DNA from: JAKQDH01 sp029558835
GTDB taxonomy: Bacteria > Planctomycetota > Phycisphaerae > UBA1845
Direction of reading: 5' to 3'
NCBI GenBank assembly: GCA_035356615.1
Contig: DAOQSN010000010.1
Coordinates: 1 to 64,000 of the forward strand
Length of the DNA stretch: 64,000 nt
In this document: in pieces, positions 25,296 through 33,481 of the stretch
Layout: every line of letters begins with the position of its first letter
How positions within the stretch are numbered: the stretch's first letter is position 1
The notes under the pieces: generated by a model
Database searches by the model: none
What the model saw: only the letters and a program-made list of their open reading frames with translations
Told to the model about the DNA's origin: nothing
Position numbers and translations under genes: made by a program

Positions 25296-26822
25296 CTGGT
25301 CTGCGAGTATTCGGCAGATGCGGTCCTGGATCTCTCGATAGGGTCCGCTGCCGCCGGGGTAGCCGTTGAACATCACGGCGAAGGCGTACGTCGGTCCGTC
25401 CTTGCTCAGCACGTACCCGCTGAGCGTGCGCACGTTCTTCATGGTGCCGGTCTTGCCGAGGACCCTACCGGCCATGTCTTTGAGACGCTTGCGCAAGGAC
25501 CCCTCTTCGCCCGCGACGGAAAGGCTTGCGCGCAGGAGCTCCGCCTCCCGCTGTGTGTGCATCCACGCCAGCACGGCCGCAAGCTGCCGCGCGGTGCAGC
25601 GGTTGTCCCGGCTGAGTCCCGAGCCGTCCGCGACGACCAGGCTGTCGAGACTTACGGAACTCTCGCGCAAGGCCGCCCGCACGGCGTCCTGCCCCAGGGC
25701 CCAGGAGCCTTGCGGGTCGCTGAGCTGCCGGCACCGGGCCCATTCATAGGCCGTGCGTTTCAGCAGGCAATCGGCAAAGAGGTTCTGACTATCCTTGCCG
25801 GCGCGTTCGAGCGTCTCTGCCAGCGGGGTAACCCGCACGGCCAGCAGGGTCAACTCCGTCGGCAAAGACCCGTCGGGCTGGCGCACCCGGCGACGCTCGG
25901 TCGGACCAGCAATGCGGACGCCCCGCTCGGCAAACACGGCCCGTAGCGTCTCTGCGGTCACAAGGCCGGGATCGCTGACCGGCACCGACGTGAACGGCCA
26001 CTTCTTGTTGCAGGTGCCCCTGATCGTGTAGCGGTACGTCCCCGGAACGTGGTGCAACACCGGCTGCCCGTTGGGCCCGGTGCGGCAGGAGTTTTCAATC
26101 TCGATCAGCGGGCACCTGGGCAGCACGCTCACCGACACCGGGCGACCCGGCAGCGTCGGCGTCAGCGTGATGTCCACGCAGTTGTCATTGAAGTTGAGCC
26201 CACCGACGGGGGCGGCGAACCACTTGCCGAGGTCGTCCGGCTCCCACGAGGGGTGCACACGCGCGTCGTCGAAGATGGACTCGTCGATAACGAGCCGGCC
26301 GGAAAACTCGGCTTGGCCGGCCGTCTTCAGCGCGTCCGCCCATTGCTCGAAGTCGGAGGTGATGGAGTGCCCATGACGCTGGTGAATCTTCGGGTCGCCC
26401 AGGCCGGGGTCCCCGTCGCCGATCAGGTAGAGGTTGGTGCCGTCGGTGGCGAGGCGCGTCTGGAACCGGAATTCGGCACCCAGCACTTTGAGTGCGGCCG
26501 CCATGACGAACACCTTGGTGTTGCTGGCGGGCAGCAGGGGGGCATCGGCGTTGTGCGTGAAGACGGTGCTTCCCGTGCGAAGATCGATGACACAGGCGGC
26601 CGCCACCGTCTGCGGGTGGGGCAGGCGGGTCAGCTCGGCGTGCAGCGCCGAGGAAAGGGGTTGCGGGTTCGTCCGAGCCGGCTTCGCCTTGCCGCCGGCA
26701 AGGGCCGGGTGTCCCCCGCCCGGCAGCAGGGCCAGCATCGCTAGCGCCGGCCAGATCCGCAGCTCCCTCCGCCGCCGGAGCGCTGAGCTGACTGCTCTCC
26801 GCAGTGGTGTCGAACTACCCAT
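25293..26822 (-). CDS. dacB: D-alanyl-D-alanine carboxypeptidase/endopeptidase of the PBP4 (DacB) type
   Basis: 509 residues. The three penicillin-binding motifs are present: SNTK in LLPASNTKVFVMAA, S-x-N-like DGSGLSRDN and KTG in VLGKTGTMKN. The order and the large insert between the first and second motifs are as in class C PBP4, which trims or cuts peptidoglycan cross-links in the periplasm. A signal peptide ends near HPALA. ATG 26822 was chosen because GGAG sits about eight bases upstream; in-frame starts at 26843 (ATG) and 26858 (GTG) exist. Confidence 0.9.
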   Translation of the reverse strand: MGSSTPLRRAVSSALRRRRELRIWPALAMLALLPGGGHPALAGGKAKPARTNPQPLSSALHAELTRLPHPQTVAAACVIDLRTGSTVFTHNADAPLLPASNTKVFVMAAALKVLGAEFRFQTRLATDGTNLYLIGDGDPGLGDPKIHQRHGHSITSDFEQWADALKTAGQAEFSGRLVIDESIFDDARVHPSWEPDDLGKWFAAPVGGLNFNDNCVDITLTPTLPGRPVSVSVLPRCPLIEIENSCRTGPNGQPVLHHVPGTYRYTIRGTCNKKWPFTSVPVSDPGLVTAETLRAVFAERGVRIAGPTERRRVRQPDGSLPTELTLLAVRVTPLAETLERAGKDSQNLFADCLLKRTAYEWARCRQLSDPQGSWALGQDAVRAALRESSVSLDSLVVADGSGLSRDNRCTARQLAAVLAWMHTQREAELLRASLSVAGEEGSLRKRLKDMAGRVLGKTGTMKNVRTLSGYVLSKDGPTYAFAVMFNGYPGGSGPYREIQDRICRILADQ

Positions 26823-27533
26823 CGCGTTTCTCCGCCGTCCCATCGAAGTAGCAGGCACTTCTCCGCCTGCGGCCGGTCAGCCCGGAGCGGGCGATGATAA
26901 GCCTCCCGGCCTCCCGATCAACCGCTGGGCCCGGATGCCTGCTCGCCTGACCCCATGCGGCCGCCCGTCCGCCGGCCCGTGCGGCCGGTGTCATTGCGGG
27001 ATTATGGAGAGGTGCTGCGGTTTCGCCCGCCTTATGGGTAACATTGCTGTAATATAGGGGGTGAGCGGCTGGCGAACTGCCTGGAGCGGGTTGACGATGG
27101 TAAGGTAGCGCCCTGCGCGTGCCGGACGGCCCGAACCGCCGTGGGGACATGCTTCCCCGGGGGTAGCCGCCGGTTGAAGAAGTAGCGCCGGCCCCCTGCG
27201 GCCGACGTAGAAGGCGCCCAGCGCCGCGGCCCCCAAGAGGGCTCTGCCACTGACGCCCGGTTCTTCAACCGGCCGCGAGCCGGGTTCCGGGCGGGACCGC
27301 CCGGGAGCAAGAATGGGGGGCGGCGGTCCCCCACCCCAGGTGCCGGGATATGCTCGCGGCGACCGGCGCGCCGCGGGGAGTGAAGGTGTGGCCGTGCTCC
27401 GCAGGGCCGTGCCCTGCCGGTCAGCGACTGCCGGCTTCCCGCCGCCATGCCGTTGGCGCACCTTGCGCGCGGCTCCGGCGAGCGCCGCCAGCATAGCATC
27501 TGGTCCGCATTCGGAGACAACCCGGGGCAAGTC
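26823..27533. other. Long intergenic region upstream of the two-component genes
   Basis: About 710 bases between divergent dacB and the response-regulator gene. It holds a family C palindrome (27182-27210) and an AT-rich patch at about 27030-27060 that stands out in this GC-rich DNA and may contain promoter elements. No gene is supported. Confidence 0.45.
27182..27210. repeat. Family C palindrome, copy 3
   Basis: GTAGCGCCGG, C-rich centre, GCCGACGTAG. The 20 bases GAAGAAGTAGCGCCGGCCCC here recur as the reverse complement near 56668-56687. Confidence 0.6.
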
Positions 27534-28277
27534 ATGGGCAGAGAACGCGTCATCGTAGTTATCGAGGATGAGCCCGCGATCCGGCGCGGCATCGCCGACG
27601 CCCTCAAGATGGCGGGGCACACGATCGTCGAGGCAGCCGACGGCGAAGCCGGGCTGCGCGAAGCCCGGGCGGCCGGGGTCAGCCTGGTCCTGCTCGATCT
27701 GCTGCTGCCCAAGCTGGACGGCTTCGAGGTGCTGACGGATCTGCGTCGCTCGCACCCGGCGTTGCCGATCATCATTCTGAGCGCGCGGGGGTCGGAGAAT
27801 GACCGGGTCCGCGGGCTGCGCCTGGGCGCGGACGATTACGTGGTGAAGCCGTTTTCCGCCCGCGAGTTGCTTGCCCGGGTGGATGCCGTGCTGCGCCGCA
27901 GTCCGGATCGGCCGGCGCCGGTGGTGCTGCTGCGGGGAGGGGGCACGACAGTGGACTGCGGTCGGCGCGAGGTGCGCTACGCGGACCAGCCGCGCGCGGC
28001 CTTGTCCGAGATGGAGGCGAGCATTCTGAAACACCTGGCGGCGCACGGCGGTCGAGCGGTTTCGCGCGAGGAGCTTCTGTCGACCGTCTGGGGTATCCGC
28101 GACGGGGTGGTCGAGACGCGCGCGATTGACATGCACATCACCCGCCTGCGCAACAAGCTGATGGCCGGGAAGGCGGATGCCCCGGAGTGGATCACCACGG
28201 TCCGCGGCAAGGGCTACATGCTGGGGGCGGAGGTGACGGTGGTGGTCGAGGACCATGCGTCGGGGGAACCACGATGA
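27534..28277 (+). CDS. OmpR-family response regulator
   Basis: 247 residues. Receiver domain 1-120 with the acidic pocket at E11/D12, phospho-acceptor D55 (LVLLDLLLP) and K105 (YVVKPF). A winged-helix DNA-binding domain occupies about 135-235, with LSEMEASILKHLAAHGG and TVRGKGYML. It ends in ATGA overlap with the sensor kinase gene. Targets are unknown. The ATG at 27534 gives the normal receiver start. Confidence 0.92.
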   Translation: MGRERVIVVIEDEPAIRRGIADALKMAGHTIVEAADGEAGLREARAAGVSLVLLDLLLPKLDGFEVLTDLRRSHPALPIIILSARGSENDRVRGLRLGADDYVVKPFSARELLARVDAVLRRSPDRPAPVVLLRGGGTTVDCGRREVRYADQPRAALSEMEASILKHLAAHGGRAVSREELLSTVWGIRDGVVETRAIDMHITRLRNKLMAGKADAPEWITTVRGKGYMLGAEVTVVVEDHASGEPR

Positions 28278-30148
28278 CGAGGGGACGCCTCGGCACACGT
28301 CTGGCGCTGGTCGGCTTCGGGCTGATTGTCGCGGTCACCCTGGGGGGTATGACCTGGGGGACGCTGGCGACGTTGCGTCTGGCACGGGTGGACCTGGCTC
28401 AGCAACATGCGGCCAAGGTGCGCAAGGCGTTGTGGCAGTTGGACAGCCTGCTGACGCCGGTCATCATGCACGAGGCCGGTCGCCACTACACCCATTACGT
28501 ACCGTTCTACCGTCCGCTGGACGTCTGGACCGTCGACGGCGTGCCGCTGGAACGGGGTAGCATCCTGCTCCGGTCGCCCCTGCTGAATCCGCCGTCCAGT
28601 TCGTGGGTTGAGCTGTATTTCCAGGTGTGCCCGGACGGCACCTGGAGCAGCCCGCAGCTTCCCGAGACCGCGGACCTGCCGTGGGTGGAGCCGGGGTCCT
28701 TGCAGTTGAGCGAGCAGCGCCAGGAGATCGTGCGGCGCAGGCTGGAGGAACTCAGCAGCACGCTGCCACTCAGTGAATTGCGTCAGCGTGTGGCCAAGGC
28801 CCGGGCGGCCGAGGAGGGGCTCTACGGCGATTCAGGTCCCGCGGTCATCATGCGCGCCCTGCGCTCCGATGTCCCTCCCGACTACCAGCGGCGAACCCGC
28901 GCCCAGAGGTTTGCTCAGCTCAACACGCTCCCCGTTCTCGAGTGTGACCCGGCGCAGATTGTGGTCGGTAACGTCGACCGTCAATGGACCGAACCACAGA
29001 CACAAGAGGGGGAGGCCACCGAAGCCGCGTCCCCGTTGGCGGCCATCGAGGTCTCTCCCATGACCTCGATCTGGCTGGACGGTTGCTGCGGACCCAAGGC
29101 CCGCCTGGCGTTCGTCCGCACGGTCACGATCGACAGCGATGAGTATCTCCAGGGCTTCGTGGCCTGCTGGGCCGAGCTGAAGCCCGGCCTGCTGGCTCAT
29201 ATCAGCGAGTTGTTCCCTGCAGCGGACTTGCAGCCGGTATCTGACCGGGCGACCGTCGACCCGGCCACCATCGAGATGATGATGAGCAGCATTGACGCCA
29301 AGCTGGCCGTCCCGCCGGATGAGACCGCGACACTGGGAGCGGCCTGGCGGTCGGTGCGTCCGACCCTGTTGACGAGTTGGGCGGCGGCCGTGCTTGTGCT
29401 TGCCGGCGCGGGATTCGGCGTCCGTAGCCTGCTCGCGCTGACGGAGCGTCGCCTTCAGTTCGCCTATGCCGTGACGCATGAGCTGCGGACGCCGTTAACG
29501 ACGTTTCGGCTCTACTCCGACATGCTCTCCGCGGGCCTCGTGCCTGAGCCCTCGCGTCAGGAGTACCTCGACACGCTCGACCGCGAGTCCGAGCGCCTGG
29601 CGAGCCTCGTCGAGGGCATCCTCGAATATGCGCGCATCGAGAACCAGAAGGTGCGTCTCAACCCGACCGCCGTCGAAGGCGAGGCGTTGGTACGCCAACT
29701 CCTGGAACGCTTCCGCGAGCGCTGCGCGGCCGCGGGCGTTCAGTTACTCAGTGAGAGCACGTGGCCCGACGGGTGGAGCATCCGGACCGACGCCGAACTT
29801 GTCCAGCAGGTCGTCGCGGTGCTGGTCAACAACGCCTGCCGGTACGCGCAAAGGGGCGGTGGCGGCACGGTTGTCCTGTGCGCGGCCGGCGCCAATGGGC
29901 GCCTCGTGCTGGATGTGATTGACAACGGGCCGGGCATTGACCGCGCCGACGCCCGGACCATCTTCAAGCCGTTCCGCCGGGGACGCCGCGTCGAGGCGGG
30001 TGCCGCCGGCGGGATCGGTCTGGGCCTGGCCCTCGCGCGCAACTGGGCCAGACTGCTGGGCGGTAAACTGGAACTCGCGGCCCGTCACGACGCCCACTAC
30101 GGCGGGGCCCACTTTCGACTCACCGTCCCGGACCGCACTGATGCCTGA
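28274..30148 (+). CDS. Membrane sensor histidine kinase partner of the response regulator
   Basis: 624 residues. A first membrane helix (about 8-32), a large extracytoplasmic region of about 330 residues, and a second helix (AAAVLVLAGAGFGVRSLLAL) are followed by a HisKA domain (AVTHELRTPLTTFRLY with the phospho-His) and an ATPase domain with VLVNNACRYA (N box), DVIDNGPGID and GGIGLGLALA. No HAMP domain is evident. The extracytoplasmic region is not a recognised sensor domain, so its ligand is unknown. The gene overlaps its regulator by four bases. Confidence 0.9.
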   Translation: MTRGRLGTRLALVGFGLIVAVTLGGMTWGTLATLRLARVDLAQQHAAKVRKALWQLDSLLTPVIMHEAGRHYTHYVPFYRPLDVWTVDGVPLERGSILLRSPLLNPPSSSWVELYFQVCPDGTWSSPQLPETADLPWVEPGSLQLSEQRQEIVRRRLEELSSTLPLSELRQRVAKARAAEEGLYGDSGPAVIMRALRSDVPPDYQRRTRAQRFAQLNTLPVLECDPAQIVVGNVDRQWTEPQTQEGEATEAASPLAAIEVSPMTSIWLDGCCGPKARLAFVRTVTIDSDEYLQGFVACWAELKPGLLAHISELFPAADLQPVSDRATVDPATIEMMMSSIDAKLAVPPDETATLGAAWRSVRPTLLTSWAAAVLVLAGAGFGVRSLLALTERRLQFAYAVTHELRTPLTTFRLYSDMLSAGLVPEPSRQEYLDTLDRESERLASLVEGILEYARIENQKVRLNPTAVEGEALVRQLLERFRERCAAAGVQLLSESTWPDGWSIRTDAELVQQVVAVLVNNACRYAQRGGGGTVVLCAAGANGRLVLDVIDNGPGIDRADARTIFKPFRRGRRVEAGAAGGIGLGLALARNWARLLGGKLELAARHDAHYGGAHFRLTVPDRTDA

Positions 30149-30343
30149 GCGCAGCGCCACCGATTAGTCCCATCCTTCCCCGCGGCGCCGGACGGCGCCG
30201 GGCACCGCGCCGCAGTGGCCCGCGGGGGCGACCGTTTGACGCCACCGGGCGGACGGCTTAGCATTTTGGGTCTGTACGTCCGCCCGGGGCCGCCGCCGAG
30301 CACGCCCTGGCGGTCGGACGCTGAGCTGGCGCGGTGCGCGGGA

Positions 30344-31831
30344 ATGACCGATCATCTGACACGCCTGGTGGAGTCGTTTGCCGGTCGATCGGTGTTGCTC
30401 GTGGGCGACCTGATCCTGGACCGCTACGTCTACGGCGACGCCGAACGAATCAGCCCCGAAGCGCCGGTCCCCGTGCTGCGCGTGGTTGAGCAGCGGGAGG
30501 CCGTCGGCGGCAGCGCCAACGTGGCTGCCTGCCTGCGGGCACTGGGCTGCCGAGTGTTCTGTTGCGGCATGGCCGGGCGGGACCGACACGGCGAGCATCT
30601 GCTTGCCCTCCTGCACGAAATCGGTGTTGAAACTACGCCGGTCGTTCGTCCGTCAGACAGACCCACGACGACCAAGACCCGCCTGGTGGGCCTTGCCCAG
30701 CACCGTCATCGCCAGCAACTGCTGCGCGTGGATGAAGAGGACGCTCGTCCCCTCAGCCCCGAGGAAGCGAAGCAGATCCAGGCGGCCGCCCTCGCGCTGG
30801 TTGAGCACGTCGACGTCATCTGCATCGAAGATTATGATAAAGGCGTGGTGAGCGAGCCGCTCGTCCAGGCCGTGACCGACCGGGCGCGGCAGCAGCGCAA
30901 GCCGGTGCTGGTGGACCCCGCCCGACTCACCAGCTACTCCCGCTACATTGGCGCCGACGTGCTGACCCCGAACCGCACGGAGTTGGCGCTGGCCACGGGC
31001 GGCTGCGGACAGACGCTGCCCGAGCTTGCCGAGGCGGCCCGGTCCCTGCTGGAGCCGCTGGGCGTGCGTGCCGTCGTGGCCACCGTGGACCGCGAGGGAG
31101 CCCTGCTGGTCGAGCGCGGCAGACCCTGGCTGCACGTGCCGACCACGCCGCGCAGCGTCTACGACAACACCGGCGCCGGGGACGCCGTGCTCGCGATGCT
31201 GGCGGCCGCCGTCGCCAGTGGGGCGGACTTGAAGAGCGCGACGGAACTTGCCAACGTCGCCGGCGGGCTCGAGGTCGAACGCTTCGGCTGCGTGCCGATC
31301 ACGGCCGGTGAGGTGCTCGCCGAACTGCGGCTGGTGCAGCGCTTCCGCAACGGCAAGCTCCGTTCGCTCGAAGAACTCGTGGCGGAACTTACCCTGCGCC
31401 GGGATCGTGGCGAGACGGTGGCGTTCACCAACGGCTGCTTCGACCTGCTGCACGCCGGACACGTGGAACTGCTGCGCCGCTGCCGGCAGGAGGCGTCGAT
31501 ACTGGTGGTGGGCCTCAACAGCGACGCCTCGGTGCGTGCGCAGGGTAAGGGCCCGGAGCGACCGATCAACGCGTTTGCGCATCGGGCAGCCGTGCTCGGC
31601 GCCCTGGAGTGCGTGGACTACGTGGTCGGTTTCGACGAGCCCACGCCGGAGCGTTTGATCCGCGGCGTCCGTCCGGACGTACTGATCAAGGGCGAAGACT
31701 GGGCCGGCAAGGGCGTGGTCGGACAGCAGTTCGTGGAGTCCACCGGCGGTCGCGTGGTGTTGGTGCCGCTGGTCGAGAGCTTCAGCACCACGGCTCTGCT
31801 CGAACGCATCCGCCGGGCGGGACCGGGATGA
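30344..31831 (+). CDS. hldE: HldE, bifunctional heptose-7-phosphate kinase / heptose-1-phosphate adenylyltransferase
   Basis: 495 residues. The N-terminal ribokinase-type domain carries VGDLILDRYVYGD, GGSANVAACL and NTGAGDAVLAML with the catalytic Asp. The C-terminal nucleotidyltransferase domain starts TNGCFDLLHAGHVELL and includes INAFAHRAAVLGAL. HldE phosphorylates D-glycero-manno-heptose 7-phosphate and later attaches AMP, in ADP-heptose synthesis for LPS core or other glycans. It overlaps gmhA (ATGA). The ATG at 30344 has no strong ribosome site but fits the family start. Confidence 0.93.
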   Translation: MTDHLTRLVESFAGRSVLLVGDLILDRYVYGDAERISPEAPVPVLRVVEQREAVGGSANVAACLRALGCRVFCCGMAGRDRHGEHLLALLHEIGVETTPVVRPSDRPTTTKTRLVGLAQHRHRQQLLRVDEEDARPLSPEEAKQIQAAALALVEHVDVICIEDYDKGVVSEPLVQAVTDRARQQRKPVLVDPARLTSYSRYIGADVLTPNRTELALATGGCGQTLPELAEAARSLLEPLGVRAVVATVDREGALLVERGRPWLHVPTTPRSVYDNTGAGDAVLAMLAAAVASGADLKSATELANVAGGLEVERFGCVPITAGEVLAELRLVQRFRNGKLRSLEELVAELTLRRDRGETVAFTNGCFDLLHAGHVELLRRCRQEASILVVGLNSDASVRAQGKGPERPINAFAHRAAVLGALECVDYVVGFDEPTPERLIRGVRPDVLIKGEDWAGKGVVGQQFVESTGGRVVLVPLVESFSTTALLERIRRAGPG

Positions 31832-32430
31832 ACGAAAGCATGCAGGAACAGTTCGCCGAACATCAGCGCGCGGTAGCCGCTGCCGTCGAGCAGATTCCGT
31901 TGCTCGCGCGCATGGCCGACCGGCTGGCGGAGTGTTTCCGGGCCGGCGGGCGCCTGCACCTGCTGGGCAACGGGGGCAGCGCCGCCGACGCCCAGCACAT
32001 CGCCGCGGAGTTGGTGGGTCGCTTCAAACAAGAGCGGCCGGCGCTACCGGCGGTGGCTCTCACCACGGATACGTCGATTCTGACGGCCGTCGGCAACGAC
32101 CTGGGCTTCGAGGCCGGCTTCGATCGCCAGGTCGAGGCGCTGGTGACCGCGCGGGACGCCGTCTGGGCCTTGAGTACCTCGGGCTCGTCTCCCAACGTGC
32201 TCCGGGCGGTCGAACGGGCCAGACGGGTCGGCGCCCTGTGCCTGGGGTTCACCGGCCGAAAGGGACGGCGCTTGCGGGAATTGTGCGATCTGTGCTTCGT
32301 CGCCGATCATGACGACAGCGACCGCATCCAGGAGGTGCATCAGCTTGCGTATCACCTGATCTGCGAGCGCATCGAGCGGAAGTGGGTGGCAGAAGGCAAG
32401 AGGCAAGAGGCAAGAGGCAAGAGCCCGTAG
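31828..32430 (+). CDS. gmhA: GmhA, sedoheptulose-7-phosphate isomerase
   Basis: 200 residues, one SIS domain. LLGNGGSAADAQHIAAELVG, ALTTDTSILTAVGND, ALSTSGSSPNVLRA and HDDSDRIQEVHQLAYH are the GmhA signatures; the last contains the metal/active-site residues. The start overlaps the hldE stop. The natural protein end appears to have been overwritten: the last 11 residues (GKRQEARGKSP) are encoded by a GGCAAGA heptanucleotide repeat, and the TAG stop belongs to a family F hairpin. Confidence 0.92.
   Translation: MNESMQEQFAEHQRAVAAAVEQIPLLARMADRLAECFRAGGRLHLLGNGGSAADAQHIAAELVGRFKQERPALPAVALTTDTSILTAVGNDLGFEAGFDRQVEALVTARDAVWALSTSGSSPNVLRAVERARRVGALCLGFTGRKGRRLRELCDLCFVADHDDSDRIQEVHQLAYHLICERIERKWVAEGKRQEARGKSP
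32395..32422 (+). repeat. Heptanucleotide microsatellite in the gmhA 3' end
   Basis: Four perfect tandem copies of GGCAAGA. Seven is not a multiple of three, so gain or loss of a unit would change the reading frame of the last codons of gmhA. Confidence 0.9.
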
Positions 32431-32445
32431 GGTGGGCTTTGCCCA
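32428..32445 (+). repeat. Family F hairpin at the end of gmhA
   Basis: TAGGGTGGGCTTTGCCCA: the gmhA stop codon followed at once by TGGGC-TTT-GCCCA. Confidence 0.6.
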
Positions 32446-32490
32446 GCGGGCCGACTTCAGCCCCACGCAGCCGAAGGGAGTCGAGCACGT

Positions 32491-33417
32491 ATGAGAGTCC
32501 TGGTCACCGGCTCCAGCGGTCAGATTGGCACCAACGTTGCCCTCGCGCTGATGGCCCGGGGCGACGAGGTCATCGGTATTGACAACCGCGCCAACACCTG
32601 GACGGACCGCTTCGAGACCGTGCTGCTGGATCTGGTGACCGCGCGCCCGACGGATTTGCCCGACGCGCGCTTCGACCTCGTGCTGCACCTGGCCGCGAAT
32701 GCCAAGGTCCACGAGCTGGTGGTGCACCCGCAGCGCGCGATGGACAACATCACGATGCTCTTTAAGGTGCTGGACTACTGCCGCCAGCACGGGCTGCCGA
32801 TGGTGTTCGCCAGTTCGCGCGAGGTTTACGGCGACATCCACCGTCACGTCACGGAGGAAGCCGCGGCCGACTTCGTCGTCGCCGAGAGCCCCTACAGTGC
32901 CAGCAAGATCGCCGGCGAGGCCCTCATCTACTCCTACGCCCAGTGCTACAAGCTCCCGTTCCTGGTCTTCCGTTTCAGCAACGTCTACGGTCGCTATGAC
33001 AACGACCTGGAACGGCTGGAGCGGGTTATCCCGCTGTTCATGCACCGTATTGCCCGCGAGCAGCCGATTACCCTTTACGGCCGGGAGAAGGTGCTCGACT
33101 TCACCTACGTCGATGACTGTGCCGTCGGCGTTGTGGCCGGGATCGACGCGCTGCTCGCCGGGCGGGTGGTGGGGGAGACGATCAACCTGGCCTACGGCCA
33201 CGGCAGCACGCTGGTGGACATGATGAACATCCTGGCTCTTGCCCTGGGCAAAGAACCGAGAGTTGCCATTGAGCCGACCCGCGTAGGCGAGGTGACCCAC
33301 TATGTTGCCGATATCAGCAAGGCGCGGGCCCTGTTGGGCTATCAGCCGCAGGTGCCGCTGACCGGGGGGCTCATCCAGGCCGTCGCCTGGAACCGCCGGA
33401 CCGGCGCGCTGCCCTGA
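32491..33417 (+). CDS. NAD-dependent sugar epimerase/dehydratase (extended SDR)
   Basis: 308 residues. The Rossmann motif TGSSGQIG, the active-site pair in YSASK (Tyr and Lys), ASSREVYGD and RFSNVYGRYD mark the nucleotide-sugar epimerase/dehydratase group. It acts in the cytoplasm on an NDP-sugar. It follows hldE-gmhA and may supply the same surface glycan, but it does not show the features needed to call it the ADP-heptose epimerase HldD. Start at ATG 32491, 60 bases after gmhA. Confidence 0.85.
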   Translation: MRVLVTGSSGQIGTNVALALMARGDEVIGIDNRANTWTDRFETVLLDLVTARPTDLPDARFDLVLHLAANAKVHELVVHPQRAMDNITMLFKVLDYCRQHGLPMVFASSREVYGDIHRHVTEEAAADFVVAESPYSASKIAGEALIYSYAQCYKLPFLVFRFSNVYGRYDNDLERLERVIPLFMHRIAREQPITLYGREKVLDFTYVDDCAVGVVAGIDALLAGRVVGETINLAYGHGSTLVDMMNILALALGKEPRVAIEPTRVGEVTHYVADISKARALLGYQPQVPLTGGLIQAVAWNRRTGALP

Positions 33418-33481
33418 CGAACGTGAGGGAATGGACTGGACGCTGATGGTCGCGGAGAGGAGCAGGCGAGGCAACCAGAGC

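Noticed and set aside
26991..28298. 435-residue minus-strand frame over the response regulator gene
   Set aside because: It is an antisense shadow of a clear OmpR-type regulator.
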